DNA of 64,000 bases from Streptomyces sp. NBC_00425 (lineage in GTDB: Bacteria; Actinomycetota; Actinomycetes; Streptomycetales; Streptomycetaceae). Position numbers and translations under genes: made by a program. Positions 52,235-61,490 of the stretch are shown one piece after another (within the stretch, counting starts at the first letter, position 1; every line of letters begins with the position of its first letter). Below the pieces are notes generated by a model. It saw nothing but the letters and a program-made list of their open reading frames with translations, was not told the origin of the DNA and ran no database searches. The stretch spans positions 248,001 through 312,000 of the forward strand of contig NZ_CP107928.1 in assembly GCF_036030735.1 (NCBI RefSeq), written 5' to 3'.

Positions 52235-52585
52235 CCACGAGCGCTGTTCGTCGAGCACGACCTGAAGGCTGACGAAGACCGCATCGGCCCGCACGACCGG
52301 CTCAGCCGGGACGAGGTCCTCGCCCTGCTGCCCACCCTGCCGGCCTGGCCGCAGAGAACGTACAGCCGCGGAGTTGCTCCCGGGACCCGGCGTCTTGCCG
52401 GGGCGGCCAAGATCCTCGACTGGCTGTTGCCCCACCCCGGGGAGGGCTGGCAGGCACGCTGGCTGGCCGCCGACGCCGACCGCGGCAAGGAGTGGGTCGG
52501 CGCCCTGACCGAGGGCGACCCACGCTGCGAAGAGTCACGGCGCAGCGAAATCCTCCTGGGCATGTCTTCGCCGGTGAGTTCTTCC
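52235..52585 (+). pseudogene. Tyrosine recombinase N-terminal fragment
   Basis: The forward frame reads ALFVEHDLKADEDRIGPHDR, LSRDEVLALLPTLPAWPQRT, GAAKILDWLLPHPGEGWQAR, WLAADADRGKEWVGALTEGD and RRSEILLG. This is the typical start of the integrase-like proteins whose other parts lie at 21255 and 7770. It then runs directly into Tn3 transposase sequence, so the two are fused in one long open frame by deletion or insertion. Confidence 0.55.
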
Positions 52586-52605
52586 AGGTCACGTCCGGTG
52601 TGCAG

Positions 52606-53575
52606 GAACGTCCAGCGGATGTTCCCCGCCGGCCGACTCGACCGCATGCGCGAGTACGGGGCCGAACTCGGCATGACACCTCGACACATCGACGAGGGCC
52701 TGCGGGTGGTGCCCGCCATCCCGCGCGACTCCCTGCACATCCTGGACACCCTGCTGAACCTGGACGCCGGGGTGAAGCCGGAGATGGTCGCCACCGACAA
52801 CGCCTCCTACTCCGACATCGTGTTCGGCCTGTTCTCCCTGCTCGGCTACAATTTCCCCCCGCGCTTCCGTGACCTGGCCGACCAGCGGTTCTGGCGCGCG
52901 GAGATGCCCGGCGTCGCGACTGGCGGCTACGGGCCGCTGGAAGCCCTCGCGCGTAACCGGGTGAACCTGACCAAGGTGACCACGCACTGGCCGGACATGC
53001 TGCGGGTGGCAGGCTCCCTGGTGACCGGGCAGGTGATGGCGTACGACCTGCTGCGGATGTTCGGCCGCGAGGGGTGCCCCACTCCGCTGGGGCAGGCGTT
53101 CGCCGAGTACGGGCGGATCGCCAAGACGCTGCACCTGCTGCGCATGGTCGACCCGGTCGACGACACCTACCGCCGGCAGATGAACCGGCAGCTCACCGTC
53201 CAGGAGTCCCGTCACAAGCTGGCCCGGGACATCCGCCACGGCAAGCGCGGGCATGTCATGCAGGTGTACCGCGAGGGCCAGGAAGACCAGCTCGGCGCGC
53301 TCGGTCTGGTCCTCAACGCCGCCGTGTGGACGACCCGCTACCTGGACGCCGCCGTCACCGCCCTGCGGGCGCTGCCCGCCGACCAGCGCGAACACGACGT
53401 CCTGGACGAAGACGTGAGCCGGCTCTCCCCACTCAAGCACGCCAACCTCAACTGCCTGGGCCGCTACAGCTTCCGGGCCTCCACCCCCGTGGGAGGCGAT
53501 CTACGACCCTTGCGTGATCCATACAGCGACGGTGCCTCGGAAGACAGCGAGATGACGGTATCCCCATCGTCGATC
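52606..53575 (+). pseudogene. Tn3-family transposase C-terminal third
   Basis: About 320 residues of a Tn3-type transposase C-terminus. It contains MFPAGRLDRMREYGAELGMT, VKPEMVATDNASYSDIVFGL (catalytic Asp), RFRDLADQRFWRA, TKVTTHWPDMLRVAGSLVTG, RQMNRQLTVQESRHKLARDI (Glu region) and LSPLKHANLNCLGRYSF. The N-terminal two thirds are absent and are replaced by an integrase fragment in the same frame. No terminal repeat was identified. Confidence 0.85.
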
Positions 53576-53577
53576 AG

Positions 53578-53979
53578 TTGATCGAGTACGTATCGTTCCA
53601 GGTGGAGGCGGCTCCAGCACTCCAGACGTCAGATGGTAGGTCGCTCTACCGCCTCGCCCAGAATCACCATGGCGACCTCGTGCCCGGCCTGGAATGGTCG
53701 TTCGGCGTCGAACCCGGGACAGGCGCGGTCCACTACGTCCTTCCGCAAGGCGAGGCATGGTTCGCCAACTCCTCCATCGACCTGTGGCTGCGGACCCTTC
53801 ACCACTACGGCCTGCACGTCAGCGAGTCCGAGATCCTCAGCGATCCGGATGACCGCGAGGACGAAGCCCTGGTCGAGCCCAGCATGCTCGCTGACGAACT
53901 CAAGAAGATCGATCCACCTGCCTTCGACGGCTACAACGCGTCCATCTGGGCCGAGTTCCTCGACCGCTGGCTCTGGTAG
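53578..53979 (+). CDS. SUKH-4-like immunity protein, probably 5'-truncated
   Basis: A 133-residue frame beginning at TTG 53578, two bases after the Tn3 remnant, so its true start may be lost. It reads GLEWSFGVEPGTGAVHYVLP, FANSSIDLWLRTLHHYGLHV, MLADELKKIDPPAF and SIWAEFLDRWLW. The pattern of a GTG-x-V-x-x-V strand, an FVNSS-x-x-x-F helix and a Trp-rich end resembles the C-terminal half of SUKH-4 immunity proteins. The assignment is moderate. No toxin gene is near. Confidence 0.5.
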   Translation: MIEYVSFQVEAAPALQTSDGRSLYRLAQNHHGDLVPGLEWSFGVEPGTGAVHYVLPQGEAWFANSSIDLWLRTLHHYGLHVSESEILSDPDDREDEALVEPSMLADELKKIDPPAFDGYNASIWAEFLDRWLW

Positions 53980-54223
53980 TCGCCCGCGGCCGCCACGATC
54001 CCCAAGCGATCACTCACCGTGTCCGACACGTCGAGCGGCTCGCGAATACGCGACACCGCAACATGCGAGCCCACCAGTCCCGAGGCCGAGGACGGCGAGG
54101 GGTGCTCTCGGCTTCGGACGTCCTCCAGGACCTGCTGAAGGCTGGGCAGGCGTCTGCACCACCTGCCACCAGCCCCTGCCCAGCAGAACCACGCCAAGAT
54201 CAAGACAGACAACGGCGTCCTAA

Positions 54224-55135
54224 CTAGGCACCCTTGCGGAACAGCCGGTTGAGGACGGGGCCCAACCGGGGCTCCCACGGGGTGCCGGGCGGCACGGCGG
54301 CACCCACCTCCCCGGCGAGCGTGCGCAGGTGGACGTCGACGGCGGCCTCCACCAGGCCGGCGTGGACCGCTGCCGCCCTCCGGCCGCGCCGCCAGGCCAC
54401 CAGCCCGGTGACGACGGCCGTCACTGCGGCCGGCCACCACAGGCAGCCGAGCACGGCGTAGCAGCTGGCCCACACGGATCCGGCCACGGCGGCGTCGAAG
54501 CGGGCCCGCGAGGCACGCAGCTCCGCCCTGGTCTCCTCCGGCAGCACCAGCCACAGGGGCTGCCAGCAAGTGGCAAGGTCGATGCCGTACTGGCCGCGCA
54601 GCCGGCTGTCCGTCGCGGCGAACCGGTCGCCGGTGTACGTGGGCCGGGTGGGCATGGCCGGGACCATCCGGTCACGACGGGCGGCTAGTTCGTCGATCTG
54701 CTGGTGGTCGGAGTCGCGGCGGGCGTGAGCCGGGACGGCACCGCGGGCTCGGTCGATCTCGTCCTGGATGTCTTGCCATCGCCGCACGCGCCGCTCGGTC
54801 GACCAGGCGGCCAACCGGTCGGCCCACCGCGGCCACTCCCCCGCCCAGACGCTGACGGCCACTTCCTCGGCGCACGTCTGGACGAGCGTCCCCACCGCCA
54901 CGGAGGCGAGGACGGCGACCGCCACCGCCGCGACCTGCCCCACGACCGGCCAATGCCCGGCGGTAGCCGCCCACTGCCCGGCCCGCTCGCGCAGGAGCCC
55001 GCCGTCGAGGGCGTGCCCGTGGCCGAGCACGGCGGCGGCAGCGACCGCCCCCGTGAACAGCAGCCCGGGCACCGCCAGGGCGGACACCCACTTCTCGGCC
55101 AGCTTTTCGCCGAGGCCGTCGAGGACGGGAGCCAC
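54224..55135 (-). CDS. Multi-pass membrane protein of the CHAT operon
   Basis: A 303-residue protein, last gene of a three-gene reverse operon, starting four bases after the preceding stop. Two N-terminal membrane helices (LAVPGLLFTGAVAAAAVLG and VVGQVAAVAVAVLASVAVGT) precede a cytosolic, Trp/Arg-rich helical middle (RWADRLAAWSTERRVRRWQD, QQIDELAARRDRMVPAMP). A further span, WASCYAVLGCLWWPAAVTAV, is followed by a basic helix and a short tail. No family was recognised. Its tight coupling to a CHAT protease makes it a candidate target or membrane effector of that protease. Confidence 0.7.
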   Translation of the reverse strand: MAPVLDGLGEKLAEKWVSALAVPGLLFTGAVAAAAVLGHGHALDGGLLRERAGQWAATAGHWPVVGQVAAVAVAVLASVAVGTLVQTCAEEVAVSVWAGEWPRWADRLAAWSTERRVRRWQDIQDEIDRARGAVPAHARRDSDHQQIDELAARRDRMVPAMPTRPTYTGDRFAATDSRLRGQYGIDLATCWQPLWLVLPEETRAELRASRARFDAAVAGSVWASCYAVLGCLWWPAAVTAVVTGLVAWRRGRRAAAVHAGLVEAAVDVHLRTLAGEVGAAVPPGTPWEPRLGPVLNRLFRKGA

Positions 55136-55139
55136 CGGC

Positions 55140-55511
55140 TCACGCCTCCAGGACGCGCAGCGGCCGGTTCGTGAGCCAGCAGCGCCCCCCGGCCGGTATC
55201 GCGCCGCCCGGGGGCCGGGGCTCCTTCAGGCCGCACCAGCCGTCGGGGCAGACGTACACCTCGCCGATGGCTTGCGGCACGGGCACGGGAATGCCGCCGT
55301 CGCCCTCCCCGCGGGTCGGGCCCGTCTCACCGGTCAGTACGTGCGGTGGGATGCCCAGGCGGGTGAGGACCTGCCGTACGGTTACCGTCCCCGCGCGGAG
55401 AGCCTCCACGGCGGCGTGGAGCTCGCCGCCCCGGCCGTCGGCCGCCATGACGTCCTCCAGCCAGGACATCGCCGCGCAGAATTCGGGGCGCAGCGCGCGT
55501 TCCTCTTCCAT
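55140..55511 (-). CDS. Small protein of the CHAT operon
   Basis: A 123-residue product. ATG 55511 follows a GGAGGAAGC site; the longer frame overlaps the CHAT gene without a site. The N-terminal half is helical (FCAAMSWLEDVMAADGRGGE, LHAAVEALRAGTVTVRQVLT). The C-terminal half has VYVCPDGWCGLKEPRPPGGA and GGRCWLTNRPLRV, with three Cys that could bind a metal (C-x4-C...C). Similar small proteins accompany Streptomyces CHAT genes and may be adaptors. No family name is recognised. Confidence 0.6.
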   Translation of the reverse strand: MEEERALRPEFCAAMSWLEDVMAADGRGGELHAAVEALRAGTVTVRQVLTRLGIPPHVLTGETGPTRGEGDGGIPVPVPQAIGEVYVCPDGWCGLKEPRPPGGAIPAGGRCWLTNRPLRVLEA

Positions 55512-55530
55512 GTCGCTCGCTTCCTCCCTC

Positions 55531-58500
55531 TCACGGTCCGCTGTGGACGACGGACGCCCAGAACAGCGGGTCCTTGTAGTCGTCGTGGGCACGCAGTGCG
55601 GCGACCGCCCGGTGCAGGGCGTGTGCCGGGCCGGGTGTGTCTGGTGCGGCCAGGTTGCGGTAGACCTCGCGGGCCAGCAGTGGGCCCACGGCGTCCTTCA
55701 CCGTCCACATGCTGCCGATCACGTGCCGGTAGCCGCACAGCTGGAAGGCGGAAGCTACGGAGACGACCTCGTCGGCAAGCTCCTCGCCGGGCGCGGCGCT
55801 GTGGCAGGCCGACAGATACGCGAACTCCGCGTCCGGCAGCCGCTCGGCGGCCAGTTCGCGCAGGGTCAGCTCACCGCCGTGCAGCAGGAGCCGGCTGCGG
55901 GAGGGGTCGGCCGGGTTCCGTACGCCGTGACAGGCGAGGTGGGCGTGGGTGTGCGCACGCAGGGCGGCGAGCACGGCTTGGGGCGTGGCCGCCGCGTCCC
56001 TCAACTCTTCTCGCGGGCCCGGCATTTCGCCGGCCGCCGCCAGCTCCTCGCCCAGGGCCGCCAGGTGCGGGTACGCCGGGCCGGCGGCGTCCACGGCAAC
56101 GGTGACGAGCGAGGCCCGCCCGGGCCGGGGCGCCGGCCGGGAGCGGGCGTACAGCAGGGAGCCGAGGGACGGTACGTACGAGGAGACGACCCGGTCCTGG
56201 ACGTACGTACCGCCCTTGTCGATCACAGCTCCGTGCAGCGGCAGCAGCGACAGCACGCCGGTCGGGCACCACCACAGCCGCGGCAGCGGCTCGCCGGGGC
56301 GCGGCGCCTGTGCGAGGCCGAGGCGCGCGAGGACAGGGCCGGCGATGTACTCGCCGAGCCAGCGCAGGGTCTCCTTCATGGCGCGGTCCTGCCAGTATCG
56401 CTCCGGGCCGGGGGTGGCCGGGTCGGCGAGGGCGGCGACGGCGGCTCGGAAGGTCTCGGAGCGGGTGGTGATGTCGGCTGCCGTGACTTCCAGTGACAGA
56501 TAGTCGAGCGTGCCCTCGTCGCCCTTGCCGTCGGTGGCCGGGGCCAGCAGCAGGGCGAAGCAGCCCAGCGGGGACACATTGACCAAGGCGACCGGCCCGT
56601 GTGCCGCCGCTTCCCTCAACTTTTCCCAAGCCCAGGGCCGTTGGAAGTCACCCATGCGCGGCAGGGTGCGGATCTTCTCCACCAGCGCGTCGAAGTCGGA
56701 AGCAGCCTGCCGACGCTGCTCGGGGCTACGGTGCGGGGCGACCAGGTCGGCGCAGAGCTGCTCGAAGCGCTCGGCGAGCGGGCGGGACGCGCCCCTGAGC
56801 TCGTCCTGCCGGCCGCGCAGCTGCAGTGCCTGGGCCAGCAGGACGCCCCGGCCCTGTTCCAGGCGGACGAGTGCCTCCTGCGCCTCGCCCGCCATGAGCG
56901 AGACCGCCGCGGCCGTGGTGGCCAGCGGGGGCAGCTCGCGCAGGCGCGCCTCCTGCGACTCCCGGCCGAGGGCCCGCCCGGCCAGCTTAGGCAGGAGCTC
57001 GGCCAGCGCGACACCGAAGGCGGTGCGGGCGACACCCAGGGCGCCGAGTTCGACGGCTGCCATGCCCCACCGACGGGCGCAGATCAGCCGACTGCGGACG
57101 GCCTCGGTGGAAGCTCGCGCGGCGGCCGCGTACTGATCGATCGCGCCGACGAGTCCGGTGGCGTCGCCCGTCAGCCGGGCCCGTGCGAACAGGACGTCGC
57201 CCAGTCCCATCCGGGCCAGCAGCTCGTTGGGGCCAGTGTCCGAGGGGGTGCCAGCCAAAGGCCGCAGGAGTTTCTCGGCCGCATCGAGGCTCTTGATGTC
57301 CTCCGTGCGCACGCCCCGCTCCTTCAGGGCGACGGCCAGCTTGATCAGCATCACGGGGTGGTCGTGCTGGGACGGCGGCGTGGCGTGCGCCGCGAACGTC
57401 AGGTCCTCGATGGCCTGGTCGATGTCGGCGAGGTCACCGCCAACTCGGTACCGCATGGTGAGGACGGAGGCCCGGTCGGTGAGCCGCTGGGGGTGGGCGG
57501 GCGAGGCGTCGGTCGCCGGGTCGTCGCACGCGGCCCGTGCGGCCCGGGTGGCCGCCTCCAGATCGAGCGGTTGCTGCAATTGGACATACCGGGCGAGGTG
57601 GGCGACGCCCAGGAGGGAGAAATCGGAGGCACGTAACTCCGGATCGGGGATTCCCGCCGCCACAACGGCCTCCAGCTCGGCGATCGACGCGTCGATGTCG
57701 GCCAGCTCACCCGTCAGCTCGAAGCGGATCCGCAGCGCCTGACCCAGTTCGGCACGGCGTCGCGCGCGCTCCTGCTCCTCGGCCGCGGGCGCGTCGGCCA
57801 TTGCCCGCAACAGGTCGACGGCCCTGTCCAGCCGCTCCGGTCCACCCTCCCGTATGTATGCGGTGATCTCGGCTTCGGGGCTGCCGTCGGGATGGGTGGC
57901 CGGCGGCTGCCAGGCCAGCGTCCGCCGGAGCTCGGCCAGCATGACCTCGCGGACGGGATCGCCGGCGGGGAGGGCGGCGATCGCCTCGCGCATCTGGCCG
58001 ATGCCCTTTTCCCTCGTCCCGGGCGGGGCGTCCTCGCCGCAGGCCATGGATGCCAGGGCGGAGCCCAGGTTGAAGGCGATGGAGGGCTCGGAGGGTGTGC
58101 CCCGGGCCTCCTTGCGCGCCCAGGCGATGAGGACTGCGCTCGCGACGATGCCTTCCTCGCAACCGTCCTCCCTGCTGCTCGACAGCAGGGCGCTGCCGAC
58201 GGCGTGCACGGTCTCGTACGCGGGGAACACGGTCGGCGTGTGCCGGTCGAACGCCTCGCGCATCGCCTCCGGCACGAGCCGGGGATCCACCGCGTACACG
58301 AGAGCGAAGAGGAACCAGCTGGCGTGGACGTTCCACTCGCGGCCGTAGGTGTCCTCGGGAAGGTTGCTGCACCGGGCCAGGTAGTAGTAGGCGGCCAGGC
58401 AGACCTTGTTGAACGCGTCGCTTCCAGTCGGGCCCACCGCTTCCGGCGTCAGCCGGTCGCGCACCTCGTGGAGCGCCATGGCGACGCTGTAGTGCGTCCC

Positions 58501-58572
58501 GCCAGCCAGCACGTCGTCACGCGACGCAGGTGCCCACGGCAAGGCCCCTTCGGCACCCTCGGCATCCGTCAT
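55531..58572 (-). CDS. CHAT-domain (caspase-like) protein with helical repeats
   Basis: A 1,013-residue protein. ATG 58572 after GGAGCGG is chosen over an upstream frame that continues without a site. Residues 1-560 are mostly helical repeats of TPR type (LGQALRIRFELTGELADIDA, ASIAELEAVVAAGIPDPELR, LARMGLGDVLFARARLTGDA). The C-terminal 330 residues are a CHAT protease: GPVALVNVSPLGCFALLLAP, LPRLWWCPTGVLSLLPLHGA, catalytic His882 in HAHLACHGV and Cys923 in FAYLSACHSAAPG, then VSVASAFQLCGYRHVIGSMW. CHAT proteases cut specific partners on activation, for example in CRISPR- or gasdermin-linked immunity. The two genes downstream are translationally linked and are the natural candidates. Confidence 0.88.
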   Translation of the reverse strand: MTDAEGAEGALPWAPASRDDVLAGGTHYSVAMALHEVRDRLTPEAVGPTGSDAFNKVCLAAYYYLARCSNLPEDTYGREWNVHASWFLFALVYAVDPRLVPEAMREAFDRHTPTVFPAYETVHAVGSALLSSSREDGCEEGIVASAVLIAWARKEARGTPSEPSIAFNLGSALASMACGEDAPPGTREKGIGQMREAIAALPAGDPVREVMLAELRRTLAWQPPATHPDGSPEAEITAYIREGGPERLDRAVDLLRAMADAPAAEEQERARRRAELGQALRIRFELTGELADIDASIAELEAVVAAGIPDPELRASDFSLLGVAHLARYVQLQQPLDLEAATRAARAACDDPATDASPAHPQRLTDRASVLTMRYRVGGDLADIDQAIEDLTFAAHATPPSQHDHPVMLIKLAVALKERGVRTEDIKSLDAAEKLLRPLAGTPSDTGPNELLARMGLGDVLFARARLTGDATGLVGAIDQYAAAARASTEAVRSRLICARRWGMAAVELGALGVARTAFGVALAELLPKLAGRALGRESQEARLRELPPLATTAAAVSLMAGEAQEALVRLEQGRGVLLAQALQLRGRQDELRGASRPLAERFEQLCADLVAPHRSPEQRRQAASDFDALVEKIRTLPRMGDFQRPWAWEKLREAAAHGPVALVNVSPLGCFALLLAPATDGKGDEGTLDYLSLEVTAADITTRSETFRAAVAALADPATPGPERYWQDRAMKETLRWLGEYIAGPVLARLGLAQAPRPGEPLPRLWWCPTGVLSLLPLHGAVIDKGGTYVQDRVVSSYVPSLGSLLYARSRPAPRPGRASLVTVAVDAAGPAYPHLAALGEELAAAGEMPGPREELRDAAATPQAVLAALRAHTHAHLACHGVRNPADPSRSRLLLHGGELTLRELAAERLPDAEFAYLSACHSAAPGEELADEVVSVASAFQLCGYRHVIGSMWTVKDAVGPLLAREVYRNLAAPDTPGPAHALHRAVAALRAHDDYKDPLFWASVVHSGP

Positions 58573-59071
58573 TGCCGCTCCCGATTCCCCACCGCGCTCG
58601 CTGCCGCGGAGACGGCCACGGTAGTGAGCGGGTGGGGCGGCAGGAGAGGCAATCGCCAAAAGAAGGCGACTAACGAGCTCGTGCGTGGTAGGCGGTGAGG
58701 CGTCGCGAACTTCGGCGTGGCCTGTCGGACGTGCATTCGCGGCCGAAGTAGTCGCTGGACGGCGGCCGTCTGGGCAGTTCGCTGGTGAGGCGGTGCCAGG
58801 CGTAAAGGGCGCAGCCGAGAGCCTGGCCGCAGTCAGGGTGGTGGTGTGCTGCTTGTCCCGGGTGTCGGTGCTGGTCGTGAGCGGCAGTATGTGGCGTAGA
58901 TCGTCTGCCAGCGGTCGAGGTTGGTCGGCGACGGCAGCGCAGGTCCGCTGCCGCACTGGCTGACCGCATCGCGGCCGCCTGGGGGAAGTTCACGGCCCAG
59001 AGGAACGCCGTGCGCCGGCAGTTGCGTGATTTGTATTGTGCGACTGCTCATCAATGTAGTACTTCTTATAC
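58573..59071. other. Intergenic region, no gene identified
   Basis: About 500 bases between the CHAT gene and a small HTH gene. Frames are open on the reverse strand (for example CALYAWHRLTSELPRRPP) but unmatched to any family I know. It may be IS-derived. The last 60 bases are A/T-rich and likely hold the HTH gene promoter. Confidence 0.4.
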
Positions 59072-59317
59072 ATGAGTGAGCAGGTGCACAACAGGCTGGC
59101 GGTGGTGAGGGCTGAGCGCAAGGTGTCACGGCAGGCCCTCGCCGAGACGGTGGGGGTCCACTACCAAACCATCGGCTACATCGAGCGGGCGCAGTACAAC
59201 CCCAGTCTCGACCTGGCACTGAAGATTGCCAGGTTCTTCGAACTACCGGTGGAGGCCCTGTTCTCCCTCGAGCCGTTCCGGCCGCTCACCGACGAGGTCT
59301 ATGGGAGGAAGCAGTGA
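59072..59317 (+). CDS. Small XRE-type regulator
   Basis: An 81-residue single-domain repressor: NRLAVVRAERKVSRQALAET, VGVHYQTIGYIERAQYNPSL, ALKIARFFELPVEALFSLEP. This is the YozG-like subfamily that pairs with a small membrane gene. The next gene starts at a GTG overlapping its stop (GTGA). The upstream region has an A/T-rich patch with an AATGTAGTACTTCTTATAC sequence (59052-59070) that contains a GTAC dyad and could be promoter or operator. Confidence 0.88.
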   Translation: MSEQVHNRLAVVRAERKVSRQALAETVGVHYQTIGYIERAQYNPSLDLALKIARFFELPVEALFSLEPFRPLTDEVYGRKQ

Positions 59318-59817
59318 CGACCGCGACGAAGTACGACCGGCGGATATACGCCATCATGAACGACCGGGCGGCGGCCCCGATGTACGCAACGGCCACGCGC
59401 AGGCGGGCCGTCATCGGCGCCCATCTACTGCTCACCGTAGCCGGCTTCACCGCATGGGCCACCACGATCTTCAGCGATGCGCGCTGGCCGCTGTTCGCCA
59501 TGCTGGCCGTGCTGCCGCTTTGGACGGTGGCCACCGGCGTCATCAACGGAGCCACCCGCGGGCTGCTCGAGCTACGCACCCGGATGCTGGACGAGCGTCA
59601 GCTCGCCGAGCGGGACCGCGTCCATGCCGGCGCCCACCGGATCACCGGGGCGCTCCTGCTCCTGGGGGCAGTCGGCGTGGGCGCGGCCGGATGGTTCGGG
59701 GATGTGCGGGTCGAAGGCCTGGCCGCACCGGTGCTGTTCGCCGCCCTCACCGTGCACTTGCTGATGCCGCTCTGGGTGGCTGGCCTGCGGATCCAGGACG
59801 ACCCCGCCGAGGACTGA
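59314..59817 (+). CDS. Membrane protein paired with the XRE regulator
   Basis: A 167-residue protein starting at GTG 59314, overlapping the regulator stop by four bases. Four membrane helices: IGAHLLLTVAGFTAWATTIF, LFAMLAVLPLWTVATGVING, ITGALLLLGAVGVGAAGWF and PVLFAALTVHLLMPLWVAGL. A charged loop (ELRTRMLDERQLAERDRVHA) lies between helices 2 and 3. Such pairs are widespread in actinobacteria and Firmicutes; the function is unsettled. The regulator probably controls this operon. Confidence 0.8.
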   Translation: MTTATKYDRRIYAIMNDRAAAPMYATATRRRAVIGAHLLLTVAGFTAWATTIFSDARWPLFAMLAVLPLWTVATGVINGATRGLLELRTRMLDERQLAERDRVHAGAHRITGALLLLGAVGVGAAGWFGDVRVEGLAAPVLFAALTVHLLMPLWVAGLRIQDDPAED

Positions 59818-60177
59818 GCCGCCTCACGGGTGGTGGCCGCGCGACTGACGGATGATGGCTGCCCGCGTACCGCTGGACCGCAGTGAGGATGTTGGCCTCG
59901 GAGACGAGCTTCGTTTTGCCTTCGAGCGGGGACCATCCCCCGCGTGTGGGGAGTGTCCCGCGCAGCCGGTGCCGTTTCCAAGCGGGGTGGCAGCGGTTCT
60001 GGCCACGTGTCCGTCAGCGGCAGATTGGTCAGGTTCCGCAGCTGCTGGACGGATGCCTGCAGGAGGCATGCTGCTCCAGCTCGCTTGGGCGGCCGACCGC
60101 GGTCGGAGCGCCGCACGTGATGATCAGCGGCGCGCTCCCGCTTCTGCGATGAAGCGCCGGGCGGCCATCGGAACCGC
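59818..60177. other. Intergenic region with one CRISPR-repeat-like segment
   Basis: About 360 bases without a recognised gene. At 59928-59958 there is a G/C-rich stretch with a small hairpin (CCCCCGCGTGTGGGG) flanked by GGGACC and GTCCC, resembling one type I-E CRISPR repeat. Only one copy is present. Confidence 0.4.
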
Positions 60178-60747
60178 CTACCGCTCGTATGCCCAGCTCC
60201 GGCCGGTCTGCCGGTACTCCTGAACGGGGATGGGCTCGACGCCGGGTCGCATGCGGCTCACGTACAGACGCCCCTCGAGATGGTCGACCTCGTGGGCGAT
60301 GAGCCGGGCAAGCCCCCTTTCGTACACCGTGATGACGGTGGCGCCGTCGAGTGTCGTCGTCTCGACCGTGATGCGTAGGGGGCGGGGGACCATGCCGCGG
60401 ACGTCGAAGAACGACAGGCACCCTTCGTACTGCTCGTCTATGTCGTCGGAGACGTCGGTGATGCGGGGGTTGAGCAGTACGACGGCACCGGCACCTTGCT
60501 CGGCGGGCTGGACGACGGCGGCCGCGCGGCCGATGCCGATCTGCGAGGCGGCGATGCCCATGCCCTTGGCGAAGGTGTGGACGCGCGAAATGCGCTCCAT
60601 GGAGGCGAACAGCGCGTCCACGGCCTGCTCGGCGGCTTCCCGTTCGGCGGGCAGATCGAAGCGGCGCGTCACCTCGGCAAGGATGGGGGCACCCTGCTGG
60701 ACGACGCCGAGGTTGCGCATCTGCTCGCTGGGCTGCACCACGGTCAC
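60178..60747 (-). CDS. def: Peptide deformylase
   Basis: A 189-residue enzyme starting at GTG 60747, six bases after GGGGAG. All three motifs are present: GMGIAASQIG (62-71), EGCLSF (108-113, Cys metal ligand at 110) and HEVDHLEG (152-159, two His ligands and the catalytic Glu). It removes the N-formyl group from new proteins. The accessory setting next to IS debris and the longer N-terminus compared with housekeeping copies suggest a secondary deformylase of the kind Streptomyces keep near small regulator genes. A broken companion gene lies 92 bases upstream. Confidence 0.88.
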   Translation of the reverse strand: MTVVQPSEQMRNLGVVQQGAPILAEVTRRFDLPAEREAAEQAVDALFASMERISRVHTFAKGMGIAASQIGIGRAAAVVQPAEQGAGAVVLLNPRITDVSDDIDEQYEGCLSFFDVRGMVPRPLRITVETTTLDGATVITVYERGLARLIAHEVDHLEGRLYVSRMRPGVEPIPVQEYRQTGRSWAYER

Positions 60748-60839
60748 TTGAACTCCCCTTGATTCACGTCCTGTTCGGGCCGGGCCCGGAACCGCCATTC
60801 GAGACGATAGCGAGCGTGCAGGGCCGGGCGGGCGGTCGA

Positions 60840-61480
60840 TCAGGTGAAGAGACGCATCGCGTTCTCCTCGCGCCGTGCGGGCGCGCTGGGCAGTGGTGAC
60901 GCCTCGGCGGTCATCGAGGTCTCGGTTCCCCACACCACCGGATCGAGCGCGGAGGGGAAAGCGAGCGTGACCTCCAGGTGCTCGGTGGGCAGCCGTACGG
61001 CGCGCTGGAACCAGCGTCCCCACTTGGTGTCGCTGACGGTGTAGGCGTACTCGATCCACACCGCATCGCCGGGGTAGAGCGGGAAACGCCCCTGGTCGTT
61101 GTCGAACAGCAGTCACACCTCCTTGAACGCGTCCCGGTCATGCTTGGCCTCCCAGCACATCGTCTCCCCGCGACAGGTCGCGGTGAGGGCAAGCTCGTCC
61201 CAGGTCAGCGGGTATTGCCGGTAGTGGGCGTTGGAGCGTTCCGGATCGCCCGGGTAGCGGTCGACCGAGATGCGGATCAGGTAGCGGGTGATCGGGGCGG
61301 TGCCGGTGTTGCGCAGCAGGCGGCGCATGGTGAGCCGGTAGGCGCGGCCGTCGTAGTCGAGCCGGGCGGCGTCGTGCTCGACCACGATCGCCGACCCAGT
61401 GGCGTAGGGCTGCTCGGGCCTTGGTGACGCGGGCACGGCGGCCACCGTGGTGGTCTGGCGGGCGCGGCCGACTCGTGCTT
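60840..61480 (-). pseudogene. Companion gene of the deformylase, broken
   Basis: The reverse strand reads GSAIVVEHDAARLDYDGRAY, RLTMRRLLRNTGTAPITRYL, IRISVDRYPGDPERSNAHYR and DRDAFKEV, then TGA (61113-61115). In the same frame it continues LLFDNDQGRFPLYPGDAVWI, EYAYTVSDTKWGRWFQRAVR to the stop at 60840. The segments form one beta-rich domain, so the TGA is a nonsense change. Upstream of 61480 the homologous-looking sequence stops, and an expected N-terminal HTH is missing. The link to deformylase loci is from recall and moderate. Confidence 0.55.
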
Positions 61481-61490
61481 CCCGGCTGGG

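Noticed and set aside
59901..59960. CRISPR array
   Set aside because: Only one repeat-like unit is visible, with no regular spacing and no cas genes in the window.
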